Shown: positions 1 through 10,639 of the stretch, in pieces
Layout: each line of letters opens with the position of its first letter
Numbering within the stretch: the first letter of the stretch is position 1
NCBI GenBank assembly: GCA_021292105.1
Contig: CM037869.1
Location: 50,093,234-50,157,233 of the forward strand
Source of the DNA: Anadara kagoshimensis
Taxonomy: Eukaryota; Mollusca; Bivalvia; Arcoida; Arcidae
DNA length: 64,000 bases
Reading direction: 5' to 3'
Notes under the pieces: model-generated
Told to the model about the DNA's origin: nothing
What the model saw: the letters and a program-made list of their open reading frames with translations, nothing else
Databases searched by the model: none
Translations under genes and position numbers: made by a program

Positions 1-59
1 CACCTTCTAAATGTTTGATGATAGTTGTCTGTGATGGACCGCATAGCTACTTGAAAGGT

Positions 60-365
60 GATTAATTGCCCCGGCTACTTTCATTTCTAAATGCTTTGCG
101 GCTTTTTCGAAAGAAGAATCATTACCTTTTTGAAGTCTTTGTCAGACCAGGTGGAGGTTCTGACTCCGACCTCCCACATACGAAGCTAACACTCTACCAA
201 GTATATATTAAGTTATTTGAATGAAATATTAAACATATATTATTTTTTTTGAATATGTCTTTCAGAAAATTCAAAGAGAGCAGAATAATGATTTAACGTC
301 CCAGTCAAGAATATTTCACTTATATCGAGACGTCGCCAGCTATAGACGGAGATGCAGAAATTAAA
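60..365 (-). mobile_element. SINE-1 fragments
   Basis: Positions 60-210 match the core and tRNA-like head of SINE-1 in reverse (GTCAGACCAGG.., CTCTACCA as the complement of box A). Positions 295-365 match the reversed tail (AAGAATATTTCACTTATATC). The order of the two pieces implies a rearranged copy or two copies. Confidence 0.6.
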
Positions 366-694
366 AAAGTTAATTTATATAATATGAAAACTTACTTTGA
401 TTAGACGACAGTGTTACTAAGGGGAGACTACATGTACTTCGTATTTGTAACTGATTAATTTCATTGATTTGATAGTCTCCCTTATGCTAGGCTCAATCCG
501 AATTTCTTAATCGCCAACATATTTTGCAGTTTAAAAAACTGATTTTACATGTGCATCATTGCATAATACGAAAGCTTACATTAAAAAGGGAGTAAAAAAG
601 AAAGCTTTTCGAAAAAAGAAAAAGAAAGCGGTTTTAAAACAATAATATAAAAATACATCGCTATGTCAGATAGCTATAGCTTGCCAAAGGGTTC

Positions 695-1020
695 TCATCG
701 TTTTCCTCCACCATATGTCGGAGGCAAGAGGTCTGAGCTCGTATCCTAGCCGAGTCTGACTAAGACTGGAAACAAGTCATTGACTGTAACTTTGCCAAGA
801 AATCTAGAAATGAAAGCAGTTGGGTCCCTTAGAAGAAATCTTAAAACCCGATGACCAGTGTCATGGTGGGCGTGACACGTGAAAGAACCCTCCCTGGACA
901 TTGTCCTAAACGCACTTCAAAGTAAAAATTCCTGCCCTTTCATATATAACCGGTGACGTTTTGATATAGGTGAGATATTCTTGACTGGCCAGTAAACACC
1001 ATTCAATAAATGAATCATCT
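695..1020 (+). mobile_element. SINE-1 copy
   Basis: A degraded tRNA-like head (GTATCCTAGCCGAGTCTGAC) is followed by the SINE-1 core (GTCATGGTGGGCGTGACACG, AAGAACCCTCCCTG) and tail (GATATAGGTGAGATATTC, TTGACTGG). It ends in a short CAATAAATGAATCA tract. The small reading frames here are not genes. Confidence 0.75.
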
Positions 1021-1289
1021 GTAACACAAGCTTTCTCGAAACTATTTGTGATCCAATATAATCTTAAACTAACAAGAAATGGTTGTAATTTATATAAATA
1101 GTATATAATATATATTCGAATTTCCAGTATGGCACGCCATCTCTACAGGCAGTGCCCGCTTTCCCACGACATCGAAAATTGACATTAAAGTCTACTCATT
1201 CCATTATACTACAGTTATCGCGCTAACCACCATGAAAAACCTTTTTGTCACCCAAAGACCGATCAAATCTATATCCCGACTTCTCCGAA

Positions 1290-1612
1290 GCTCGTTCTTG
1301 ACAGTAGTAGGTTGTGGGTTCGAATCCCGACCGGGTCTGACCAAGATTTGAAATAAGGTAGTGACTTTTCTTTCACCAAGCACTCGGAAATATGAAAATA
1401 AAGTCAGGGTTCTTTTGGATGGGAACGTTAAATAAACGAGGCCCCGTGTTACGGGTGGGCGTGACACAATAAAGAACTCTGATATATAATGCCATCAGCG
1501 CAACACGCAGTCAAAATTTCTTCACCTTCGTCTTTAGCTGGCGATGTATCGATATAAATGAAATATTCTTGACTGGGACGTTAATTGTCATCACTCAAAA
1601 CAGTTCTATCTT
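1290..1612 (+). mobile_element. SINE-1 copy, near full length
   Basis: A pol III box B-like GGGTTCGAATCCC lies at about 1316-1328, followed by GACCGGGTCTGACCAAG and the core with CCGTGTTACGGGTGGGCGTG. The tail is GATATAAATGAAATATTC..TTGACTGGGACG. The 87-codon minus-strand frame over 1204-1467 is a shadow of this repeat. Confidence 0.8.
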
Positions 1613-1652
1613 ACACTGCCGCCGATGTAGGAATATATTATTCTCAGTTATA

Positions 1653-1999
1653 CACTAGAATGGGATTTTAGCGGAATAATTTCGAAATTCCGGAATAGTT
1701 AGGCACTTTCCGTAATGTTAACGAAATTCCGGAATGTTTAGACCAAATCCGAAATTTTTAAACCAAATCCAAAATAATCAGACAACTCCGAAAAATCGGT
1801 CAAAATCCGGATAAACAAGAATATTTTTACGGTAAATTTTACGGAGTCTAAAAATTCCGGTAAAAGTTTGATTATTCCGGCAAATGTCCAATTATTACGG
1901 TAAATAATTTTTAAAAATATATTCCGGATTTAGCCGGATTATCTCCATAATTACAGAAAGTGTTTAACTATTCCAGAATTTCGCAATCTCCTTCTAGTG
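1653..1999. mobile_element. Foldback/MITE rich in ATTCCGG
   Basis: The left end CACTAGAATGGGATTTTAGC and inner CGAAATTCCGGAATAGTTA are answered in reverse complement by the right end (..TTCTAGTG) and inner TAACTATTCCAGAATTTCG at about 1964-1982. The interior carries many ATTCCGG/CCGGAAT words. TA lies at the left edge and ATA at the right, which fits a non-autonomous TA-targeting DNA element of about 347 bp. Confidence 0.65.
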
Positions 2000-2019
2000 A
2001 TATTCGACCGGAATCGAAC

Positions 2020-2480
2020 CAATAGCACCGTGGCTGCTCCCGACAAGGACATATATAAAACATTAAAAAAAATTCACGCAACACTGATAATTATTATACA
2101 ATATACAATTCTTTTTCAACACGAGTGAGGTGATGAAGGATTTTAGTTAAATAATACAATGGATTTCAGTTGATCAATATTACTCTACATTTGATAATTG
2201 TGGTATTAATTATTTAAGAAATATTAAAAGCATTTTAATGGGAAATACGGTGATAGAAAAGAAAATGGGCCTTTGTTGAAACAGGTTTTGTAATTAAATC
2301 ATAAATATTAAATTACAAAAATGATGATATACTTTTCAGATAGAAATATTAGGTAATACTATTTTTTCAAAAATAAGGCGTTGAGATTAAGTACTGTGAA
2401 AATAACACTGAAAGTGAAACGAACTTGCACAAAAAATTCCACTTCTTTTGTTTAATATGTGTTGAGCATGTTCAGTTGCA
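2020..2480. other. Unassigned AT-rich spacer
   Basis: No gene, RNA or repeat that I can name. It is AT-rich with short A/T runs only. Confidence 0.4.
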
Positions 2481-2486
2481 AGCAGT

Positions 2487-2704
2487 GCAGACCCAGGCCT
2501 GTCTATAGTTTAAGACATATCTGGAGAAAAAAAAAAAGGGAATCGATATGAATAGCTTGTGCTGAAAAAGGTGACAAGAGATAGATATAGCAGCTGCCAA
2601 TTATATAGCTGCCGATATAAAGCTAACAAAAGGGACCGAGTTGAGCTGCCGTTTGGTGCATAATTGTCATCTTAGTGTTAAACTTTCGACATGTCTGTAC
2701 TGAA
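2487..2704. mobile_element. Family A foldback MITE
   Basis: The left end CAGGCCTGTC is degraded. The interior carries GATAGATATAGCAGCTGCC and AAAGCTAACAAAAGGGACC, and the right end is good (TTAGTGTTAAACTTTCGACA, then TGTCTGTACTG). Confidence 0.75.
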
Positions 2705-2788
2705 ATTATAATAAAACAAACACGATGTAATAAGTTTTCTCATACCTAAACCTGTTAATAATAATAATTTATCATTACATTTTATTAA

Positions 2789-2978
2789 AATATACAGTCT
2801 AACCTGCCTTAAAGGACACTTCTATATAAGGACCACCTGCTTATAAAAGCCAGTAGAATTGTATCCTAATTGTTCTTAGTTCATGTAATTTAAACATGTA
2901 TATAAAGGCCACCTGCTCATAAAGGCCACTTTTACTGGTTCCATTAGGTAGCCTTTATAGACAGGATTGACTGTATAC
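2789..2978. mobile_element. Family B MITE
   Basis: The left end TACAGTCTAACCTGCCTTAA pairs with the right end AGACAGGATTGACTGTATA. The interior is a series of imperfect AAGGCCACCTGC words. The ends are TA-bounded, as expected for Tc1/mariner-type MITEs. Confidence 0.75.
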
Positions 2979-3000
2979 GGTACATGACGAATTTGCGCCG

Positions 3001-3480
3001 AATTGACACCACATCTCGGCTCCTCGTTAGCTATACAGAACAGACCTGTCGAAAGTTTAACACTATTAGTAGAAAAGAGTCGAAGCTCTGTTTTCGAGTG
3101 ACCGTGTTGTCGATCGTTAGAGACCGAAAAACTGTGAAGATACAGAGAAAAGGGATCGAATAGTTATCGAGATAAAGCGATCGAGGGATCGAGATGTGCA
3201 TGTGCTGCCGATTCGACACCACATCGGCTCCTCGTTAGCTATACAGAACAGAACCGTCAAAAGTTTAACTCTACTAGTAGAAAAGAGTCGAAGCTTGGTT
3301 TTCGAGTGACCGTGTTGTCGATAGCTAGAGACCGAAAAACTGTCGAGATACAGAGAAAAGGTGTCGAATAGTTATCGAGATAAAGCTAACGAGGGATCGA
3401 GATGTGCATGTGCTGCCGATGCGGCACTCATTCGTTGGCTTAGTGTCAAACTTTTAACATGCTTGTACTCCTGTATACCG
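3001..3480. repeat. Tandem duplication of a family A element
   Basis: Two units of about 210 bp (starting near 3001 and 3211) each carry GACACCACAT..CTCGTTAGC, a family A left end (CCTGTCGAAAGTTTAAC / CCGTCAAAAGTTTAAC) and GTCGAAGCT. Only the second unit is followed by a family A right end (TTGGCTTAGTGTCAAAC). The unit is therefore a direct duplication that includes flanking sequence. Confidence 0.7.
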
Positions 3481-3517
3481 ACAGCTTTCCATTAATCTCT
3501 CGGCAACTGTAAAGTCA

Positions 3518-3800
3518 CTCTCTTCTTCTTATCCTCTTCATCCCCACTGGGACATAAGGTACCAACAAGCGTTCTCCATTTGTCTCTGGCCTTTGCCATA
3601 TGTTGAGCTTGCCCCCATGTGTATCCCAGCTCCAATGGTTCTCATCCAGGTGGTACGAGGTCTACAAGGCTTTCTTTTTTCAGGTGGTGTCCAGTTCAAT
3701 GCTGTTTTTGGTAATCTCTCATTTGGCATTCTCATCACAAGGCCTAACCATCTAAAACATCGTTGTTTTATCTGTATGGTGATGTTGTTGCATCTATGAG
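3518..3800 (-). pseudogene. LINE reverse-transcriptase C-terminal fragment (5' truncated)
   Basis: The minus strand encodes a C-terminal tail typical of non-LTR retrotransposon polyproteins: RWLGLVMRMPNERLPKTAL, then WTPPEKRKPCRPRTTWMRT, then MENACW..MSQWG. Family knowledge: the signature [RK]W[LI]GH[VI]xRM..P..[AV]L.W.P..KR.RGRPR.TWRR lies at the C-terminus of many animal LINE ORF2 proteins. Here R-G-R-P-R has become K-P-C-R-P-R. No endonuclease or RT core is present within the window, so this is a dead 5'-truncated insertion. It sits directly after the duplicated family A unit. Its 3' region reads GTCCCAGTGGGGATGAAGAG on the minus strand. Confidence is high for LINE origin and low for the clade. 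Confidence 0.75.
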
Positions 3801-4089
3801 TGTAAAATTGACTTCGCACTAAACGGGCAAAAATAGTAATAAATGTTGTTCTAGGGGACAAAATTTCTATTCGCAATAAACAACTTCGTTATAACCTGTG
3901 AATTTAATATAGACTTGTATAGTGGAGTGGTCGGGACCAATATTTGACTTCGCACTACCCATGTATTCGGTGTAAGCGTGTTCGTTATATTCGTGTTTTA
4001 CTGTACTGATCTTGAACAGGTTTTCATTAGTTATCTTGTTTTAGTCACTAGCAATTCTTATCTCGGACACATGGAATCCTAACTTTGAC

Positions 4090-4140
4090 TCCTTTCCATT
4101 TGCTCAATGTTAAACTTTTGACAGGTCTGTACCGTACATG
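4090..4140. mobile_element. Family A right-end fragment
   Basis: Only the right terminus is visible: CAATGTTAAACTTTTGACAG followed by GTCTGTACCGTA. Confidence 0.55.
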
Positions 4141-4359
4141 ACGTTCTCGGACCTCAGAGTGCGGAAGCTGACATTCAACAAAATTTCGGCTACTCTTACC
4201 TTAGACCTGAAACTATTGACACAATGTAACCATACTTGTTACTTTTTATAAACATACCAAGAATTTAAATTAACAATCATAACCAAAGTTCGTCCAACTC
4301 CTACAATAACATAAGCTCTATTGAGCTTTTAAACTCGACTATAAAAAAAATAAAAGTAC

Positions 4360-4414
4360 TGACCCAACGAAAGTTTAACACAAGGAAACAAGGTGTCAAA
4401 GCTCGACTGCCAAG
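4360..4414. mobile_element. Family A left-end fragment
   Basis: CGAAAGTTTAACACAAGG..GTCAAAGCTCGACTGCCAAG is a family A left half. It runs straight into a SINE-2 head, which appears to truncate it. Confidence 0.55.
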
Positions 4415-4675
4415 TGACAGAGACTCACCGCTGTGAGTTCGAGTCCCGATCAGACCATGTGTGGGAAAGTGAATTTTCCTTGTCGTTGGCCTTTATCTAG
4501 CACATTAAAGTCGCCTTGATTGTGCGCTAGTACAAGACAAACCATACAACACGCTCGCATGCATACACGAAATTGTTCATCGATTAATCCATTTAGGTTA
4601 TTAAAATAGTTCTTGTTGCGAATACCTGAAAAAAATCTGATGCGACGTTAAGCAACATTCAACCAACTAAACATA
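4415..4675 (+). mobile_element. SINE-2 copy
   Basis: The tRNA-like 3' half of the head (GTGAGTTCGAGTCCCGATC, box B) is followed by GTGGGAAAGTGAATTTTCC and the SINE-2 body. It ends ..GACGTTAAGCAACATTCAAC and CAACT. Confidence 0.8.
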
Positions 4676-4834
4676 TTCGAAATATATCAATATAAAATGT
4701 ATATATTACGAACATCTTTACTCGATCTCGTTTTAGCAGAAGCAGATAGGCTGAGTTTTATGTCTATATGTGGCATGTCGCCCGATGTAGAAAGTGTTGA
4801 TAAAACTATGAAGTTCTCTAAGTGGCATGGTTAG

Positions 4835-5212
4835 GTTGTTGTTGCTGTTAAATGTTGCTTAGCGTAACACCAACAATTTTTCAGTTATTCGCAAAGAGAA
4901 CTAGTTTATTAATATCTATGGATTAATCTGTGAACAAGTCCGTGTATGTTTGTGAAGCGCGAGTGTGTTTTATGGTCTGCCTTGTACCAGTGCGCACTCA
5001 GGCGATTTTAAGGTGCTAACTCACGGATTTAGTACATCAGTACTCTTCAGTCACATTATCTTGACACCGATGGAACCAGTAAAGGCCAATGGCAAGGGAA
5101 ATTCACTTTCCAACATGTGGTCTGAGCTTGATTCGAACTCGCAGCGGTGAGAGACCCTGGATTTGTAGACTGATGTCTTATCCATTAGGCCACTGCGGTC
5201 TACGTGGTTAGG
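4835..5212 (-). mobile_element. SINE-2 copy with tRNA-like head
   Basis: Reverse orientation. The tail complement is at 4840-4870 (AAATGTTGCTTAGCG), the body contains GCGCACTCAGG, and the full tRNA-like head lies at about 5135-5212. Read on the minus strand the head has box A GGCCTAATGGATAAG and box B-like GCGAGTTCGAATC. The reading frames across it (about 4965-5323) are shadows. Confidence 0.8.
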
Positions 5213-5329
5213 ATGGAAAAGGGTGAAAAGGATAGACAAAATGCGAAAGGAAGGAACTACACCCGAGCGACAGCGTCCAAGGCCGCAAAAGGAGCCGTCC
5301 GTGGAGTTGTCAAAAGAGGTCATGGTAGT

Positions 5330-5700
5330 GGTACAAACCTCTTAAGTCAAGTAAGTAAGGGGCTTAATAATTTTGAAGAGTAAAGTGGCTTAGGATTATT
5401 TGATGTCTGTGTCGAATCGGCTTAATTGTTTTGAGAAGCCGAAAAGGAAGTGAAAAGGGGACCATGTATCGGTGTAAGTCACTGCTTTTTTTCAATAAAA
5501 TATGGGATCTGTTGCGTGCCCAAGTAGATTGCTAAGTACACAAATACTCGCTTTCTGCTATTTCTTTAACTCTGTGTTGGAACCGGATATAAACTTTGGA
5601 ATTTATTGAGATTGACCCAGCAACCCAGAAAGATTTGTAAGTGCTTAATAAAAAAATCCATATTGATCATTCAAATGTAGAAAATAAAAACTATTACGTT
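5330..5700. other. Unassigned spacer
   Basis: No supported gene or recognised repeat. Confidence 0.35.
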
Positions 5701-5712
5701 GTGAATATACGG

Positions 5713-5932
5713 CAAAGACATGTCGAAAATTTAACACTGAGCTAACGAAAAGGAACCGGAACTCAACTTCCGAGTGATCGAGGTACAGATAGCTAGTTTC
5801 CGAAAAAGCTTCCGAGAGACAGATAGTAGCTGCCGAAAGTTGTCGAGATTGAGATGACCTGGGGTCAAGATAAGCTGTCCAGCCAACACCAATTTCTTAG
5901 CTTGGGTTAAACTTTTGCCAGGCCTGTATTCC
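5713..5932. mobile_element. Family A foldback MITE
   Basis: Both ends are present: CATGTCGAAAATTTAACACT at left, GGGTTAAACTTTTGCCAGGC at right. The interior has AGATAGTAGCTGCCGAAAG. Confidence 0.8.
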
Positions 5933-5934
5933 AC

Positions 5935-6600
5935 ATTTACCTTCGCAGTTTTTAATATCCTGAGGTCTTTGTCATCAGATATTGACGTTTTAAATGTCCT
6001 CATCATCACTAAAACGATTTCATTATTGTCGATAAAATCGACATCTATATGATCGTTCTATACCGGAGACAAAAAAACCCTTTTCACTTTCACATCATGA
6101 CACCAAAGTATTGCGTTTTTTCCAATAAAGATAATTGAATCTAAACGTGTGCGTTTGTATCCAGGTATGCAATTAATCATGAAATGGACAAAATATCGCT
6201 AAATCATGACAAGATGTCAAGTGGGTGGTAAAATATGGCCTAAAAACCTTATTTCAACTTAAGCAATGTCATGTTTATATGTGACATAGTTCACTGTCGC
6301 ACCACGTGACCAATACCCCTAACCTTCTGTGCAGAGCATTTTGGAAAACGTTTACGTCACGAATTCCCTCTATAACGCAATTTTACGAGAAAACTGACAG
6401 TTTGAAAAGCTGAAGGTACTAAAAAATTTTTTTTCAGAAGAGACTAAAAAATCGAGGTCCCGTGTCTCAGTGCATGCTAAAGACACCTATGTAGAGTTCG
6501 AAAAAGAGTAGGCCCTGTGGCCGCTACAGGGGACACTTACAACTAAAAGTGATTGAAACAGACTGAGCAAGACAAGATTTTAACTAACATTATACAGGTC
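5935..6600. other. Unassigned spacer
   Basis: Mixed-composition DNA with no supported gene. The 92-codon minus-strand frame at 5731-6009 overlaps the preceding MITE and has no recognisable protein features. Confidence 0.35.
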
Positions 6601-6634
6601 AATACTTAAAAAGTCAAGATCAAAATGGATTGTA

Positions 6635-6945
6635 GGGACCGGTGTATTAGTACTGGTGGGAAAGTGAATTTTCCTTGCCGTTGGCCTTTACTGATTCACC
6701 TGGTATCAGTATAATGAACTTGGGGAGTGGTACGCCTGTTTGCGGTGTACTGACTCTGTGAGTTAGTACATTAAAGTCGTCTTGAGTGCGCACTAGTATA
6801 AGGCAGACCATGCAACACACTCGCACTTCACATACATACACAAAATTGTTCATAGATTAATCCATAGAGATTAATAAAATAGTTTTCGTCGCGAATTGCT
6901 GAACAATTGCTGATGCGACGTTAAGCAACATTCAACCAACATTAG
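6635..6945 (+). mobile_element. SINE-2 copy (headless)
   Basis: The body starts at GTGGGAAAGTGAATTTTCC, passes through GAGTGCGCACTAGTATAAGG and ends GACGTTAAGCAACATTCAAC. The tRNA-like head is missing or unrecognisable. Confidence 0.75.
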
Positions 6946-7387
6946 TTTATTGAAATTGCATACTAGACAGCAACTTTTGATTGCTGACAACGACGATTCG
7001 TTCTATACTACCATGGCAAATAACAGCCGGCAAGATGATTTTTTTGTGCAAAAAGTGCATTTTGTCATTGTCAGATCTCCATAAATCCGTTTCTTACCAT
7101 TTTAAAAAGTTGGCAACTTAATTGCCACTGTTTTCACTGTTACATTTTATTTTAAAATGCAATATCCAATTCATTTGACAAAATATACTTCTTTTCTGCA
7201 AGACTTTAAAGTTTACAGCTTCTATTGAACATCGTACTATACACACGATCCAAATTTCAATGCTTTTATAAAATCTGGAACAGAAAGAATAACGACGACA
7301 AAGTGATATTAATTTTGTTTTCGCATTTTTGGAAATTTCAAATGACAGACCAGACAATAACTTGTCTAGTAAACAATTGAACTTACA

Positions 7388-7480
7388 TCAGGGAAGTGAG
7401 ACCGGGTGCTCCGGTAGGTTATTTACCTCCTGTTTAGCTATCTAAATCCACCACGTCACGTGTGTAATCAAAATTGAGAA
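7388..7480 (-). repeat. Family C fragment
   Basis: CATCAGGGAAGTGAGACCGG, GTGCTCCGGTAGGTTA and CCTCCTGTTTAGCTATCTA form the reversed central part of family C. Confidence 0.6.
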
Positions 7481-7597
7481 AGAACACTGAGAGTTTCAGA
7501 CTAAAAATGACACATTTTTGGGGGGAAATGGCTAAAAAATTTATAAAACTAATGAAGTTATATTAAAAATAAAAATTAAACGTAACTACAGTACGTA

Positions 7598-8127
7598 CAG
7601 ATCTGTCGAAAGTATAACACGGAGCTAACTATAAGAAGCCGAAGCTCGTCTGTCGAGTAGCCGAGATATGGGTACCTAGTGACCGAAAAATAAAACATAG
7701 TACATGTCGAAAAAGCTGTCGACTTACACAAAGCTAACAAGGTTTGTTGGTTGGTTGAATGTTGCTTAACGTCGCATCAGCAATTTTTCAGCTATTCGCG
7801 ACGAGAACTATTTAATTAATCTCTATGGATTAATCTATGAACAATCTTGTGTATGCATGTGAAGTGCGAGTGTGTTGTATGGTCTGCCTTGTACTAGCGC
7901 GCACTCAGGTCGACTTTACCGTGCTAGCTCACAGAGTCAGTACGCCGCAGACAAGCGTACCGCTCCCCCAGTCCATTATACTGATACCAGGTGAATCAGT
8001 AAAGACCAACGGTAAGGAAAATTCACTTTCCCACATATGGTCCGAGCGCAAAGCTAACAAGGGGTCCAGTTGAGCGGTCGATTCGGCTCCAACTCGCTAG
8101 GGTTAGTGTAACACATTCGCCAGGCCT
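7598..8127. mobile_element. Family A MITE split by a SINE-2
   Basis: The left half (7598-7742) begins ATCTGTCGAAAGTATAACAC. The right half (8049-8127) resumes with CAAAGCTAACAAGGGGTCC and ends TAACACATTCGCCAGGCC. A SINE-2 interrupts it, and a TTAA-flanked MITE abuts the right end at 8128. Confidence 0.85.
7743..8048 (-). mobile_element. SINE-2 insertion with 14-bp target-site duplication
   Basis: A reversed SINE-2 (tail complement GGTTGGTTGAATGTTGC at left) is bracketed by CAAAGCTAACAAGG at 7729-7742 and again at 8049-8062. A perfect 14-bp direct duplication of host sequence is the mark of LINE-mediated insertion. The tail ends in a (CAAC)n-type run. The small frame MNNLVYACEVRVCC.. is translated SINE, not a gene. 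Confidence 0.9.
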
Positions 8128-8131
8128 TTAA

Positions 8132-8493
8132 GGGTCATCTAAATGTAAGTAGGAAAATTCAAATAAAAACAATTTGGTTGAAAAACGTAAGAGATGGGTA
8201 CAATTATGAAATTACCTGCACATGTGTGAAGATTTATAAATAAAAATAAAGCAGGAATTGATAATTTAAGAATTTTTCAAATATCTGTTGCATTTTTTTA
8301 TGGAAATTTTGCAAAAATACACGTGTTGGGGAAAGATGATTTTCACCTTGTGTAACAATGAAAAGATATTATTAATATATCTAACGTCATAGAGCAGTGC
8401 ATAGGGGCCAGGGTTTGTTAAAGAATTACGAGGTTTTTTGAAAACTCGACGATTAAAATGGGTTTTACTTGAATTTTCCTACTTAGATGACCC
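8132..8493. mobile_element. TTAA-flanked MITE (piggyBac-like)
   Basis: TTAA occurs at 8128-8131 and 8494-8497. Directly inside, GGGTCATCTAA(ATG)TAAGTAGG at left mirrors the right end, where CCTACTTAGATGACCC runs into TTAA. The inverted repeat extends through GAAAATTCAA. No ORF lies inside. TTAA duplication is diagnostic of piggyBac-type transposition (established knowledge); the family assignment is inferred. Confidence 0.75.
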
Positions 8494-8567
8494 TTAACGT
8501 ACGAGTGCAATATACTATCTTCTTTCATGATTGGATTGTCAACGTTGTTTTATTATCTAGACATTAT

Positions 8568-8635
8568 ACAATTATAGCATTTCAGTGAGTGCGATATAAA
8601 ACATCATATCGCACTCACTGAAATGCTATAATTGT
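8568..8635. repeat. Perfect 30-bp hairpin
   Basis: The left arm 8568-8597 ends ..AGTGAGTGCGATAT. The right arm 8606-8635 begins ATATCGCACTCACT... and is its exact reverse complement, with an 8-nt loop AAAACATC. No repeat family I noted explains it. Confidence 0.9.
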
Positions 8636-8639
8636 TTTA

Positions 8640-9440
8640 TTACATGTAAACTATGTAAAAATGAGAAGACAGGTGTTATATTTAACTAATAAATATACCT
8701 CGCCTCCTACACTGACCGCCATCACGGTACGAGAGCAGCATTGCGGCAACTAATGAGGTACTAGTGTCTGTGACGTCATTAAATGGTGCATTCATTCTTT
8801 TTGCGTTCAATTAAAGTTTCAAACGATGGAATTGATTGGCTAAGTGCAATATGGTGTTTTATCATGTTCCAGAGTGCAATATGATGAAAAACGGCTTTGC
8901 GCGTGCAAGTAGTTTAACCAATCAAAACAAAGGTCTCGGAGTGAAATCATATCATAATGTAATAATCTAACCTTTTGTCTTGAACTTGTTTCTAATGGCA
9001 CGGTAAAATGAAAATTATATCTAACGTGTGATCAAACACTGTGAAATGATTATGTTTCATCCATAGTTGCGCCTACCAAAGGAAACATCTGATGAGAAAA
9101 TGAATGTTGTAGAAATGAAAATTATATTTTTTTTTTGAAATATGAAAGAATTGGATTTTTCACTCAATGCATAAATCACATTTATGTTACGACTCCAAAA
9201 CGTGCAATTCTTTCATACTTCCACAACAAAAAGAAAAAAATATTTTTATTTCTTATAATTTTGTTTATGGAAATGTTTCAGTAATGATTTCATTGAGTTT
9301 TCAGGTTGTTGACCTTTGAAACACCCAGCTTGATAATAAATTTCTAATTAAAATGTTTAATTTTTCCCAACGGGATTTTGATAAAATAAAACAGTAGAGT
9401 GTAGTGAAGTTAAAGCGTTTTTCAAAATCCGTTCACATAC
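8640..9440. other. Unassigned AT-rich spacer
   Basis: No gene seen. GTGCAATAT(G/A) recurs at about 8507, 8849 and 8875, hinting at a decayed element. A/T homopolymer runs lie near 9125 and 9230. Confidence 0.35.
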
Positions 9441-9444
9441 ATGT

Positions 9445-9650
9445 AAAAGTGATCGATCCGTTAGTGGGGGGTCGTGGGTTCGAACTTTTAACCGGGATTG
9501 ACTTGAAAGTGAGTAGCGACTGTTCTTTCGTCACTCGGTAATTACTCGGTATAACGAAATAATAATCACGTTTCTTTCGGATGGGAACTTAAATAAACGA
9601 TTTTCCGTGTCACGGTAGACTTGGCACGATAAAGAACCCTTTATTCATAT
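9445..9650 (+). mobile_element. SINE-1 copy, head and core
   Basis: The tRNA-like box B GGGTTCGAACTTTTAACC, the core TGTTCTTTCGTCACTCGG and CGTGTCACGGTAGACTTGGC are visible. The tail is replaced at 9648-9741 by a partial family B MITE. Confidence 0.7.
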
Positions 9651-9741
9651 TATTTGAACCGGTATATAAAAGCCAACTGCCCGTAAAGGTCGTTGTACTG
9701 GTTCCCTTAGGTGTTTTTTATTGACAATTTTGGCTGCACTG
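9648..9741. mobile_element. Family B MITE fragment
   Basis: TTCATATTATTTGAACC, GGTATATAAAAGCCAACTGC and a degraded right end (GACAATTTTGGCTGCACTGT) match family B. Confidence 0.6.
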
Positions 9742-9789
9742 TAAAGCGGAAGCATGCGAACGAGGTTGTGTGACTTGAAAATTAATATT

Positions 9790-9968
9790 GACTATTATTT
9801 CGCCAAGCACTCGGGCGAGTCCTTCAAACCCGATGTCCTGTGTCAAGGTAGGCCTGACACGTCAGAGAACCATCCCTACAAATTGCCCTTAGGGCACTGC
9901 AAAGGTAAAAATTTCTGCCACTTCAACCAAAGATGGCGACGTCTCGATTGAGTGAAACATTCAATCAA
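9790..9968 (+). mobile_element. SINE-1 core and tail
   Basis: CGCCAAGCACTCGGGCGAG, GTCAAGGTAGGCCTGACACG, GGGCACTGCAAAGGTAAAAA and a degraded GCGACGTCTCGATTG tail. The 65-codon frame at 9754-9951 is translated SINE. Confidence 0.7.
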
Positions 9969-10299
9969 TTCGCCTTTTATGCAAAAATATGAGACAGCCC
10001 ATTATACTTTGCAAGTTCATAAAGACATGGGAAAATTGCCTTATTTCTTATATTTATAATATTTATAAAAACTAATTTATATCCGTCTCACATTTTCCAT
10101 GTTAATTTGTAAACAATTTTGAAATGCGCTGTTGTGCACCTTCTCAATAAAAATGGGTCGTCTTCGACGTTATCACGTCAGCGCGTGGGGCAATGTCTCT
10201 ATGAAGTTGCAAAGTATACTCGATGTCAAATACTTTATTGAAGGACAGATATTGCAATTATAAATATATGTAAACGAATAACATCTACAATAGCTGAAT

Positions 10300-10635
10300 T
10301 GTAGTAATTATGAGCTAAACATCACGTAGTTATAGCTCAACAATCTATTATAATATGCAGTTGAAACTGAATATACCACCTTTAGCTGCATATACGACTT
10401 TTAGTTGTATATACGGTTTTCAGCTGAATATCATGTAATTGTACATGTAGCTCAATATGTGTACTTGCTTCTGAATATCTTGTAGTTTCAGCTAAAAACC
10501 ATACAGCTGTAGCTGAATGTTATGTAGTTGCATATGTAGCTCTAGCTGAATATCATGTAATTGTAGCTGCTGAATGAAATGTAATTGTAGCTGAATGGTA
10601 TGCAGCTGTATCTGAGTACCACGCAATTGCTACGA
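10300..10635. repeat. Degenerate short tandem repeat (TAGCTGAATatcaTGTAattg)
   Basis: About ten imperfect copies of a 20-35 nt motif containing (T)AGCTGAAT and (A)TGTA(A/G)TTGTAGC lie in one orientation, densest at 10360-10625. Confidence 0.65.
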
Positions 10636-10639
10636 CATT

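Noticed and set aside
2787-2980. Short internal repeats AAGGCCACCTGC as an independent tandem repeat
   Set aside because: They recur in the same arrangement in all family B copies, so they are part of that MITE.
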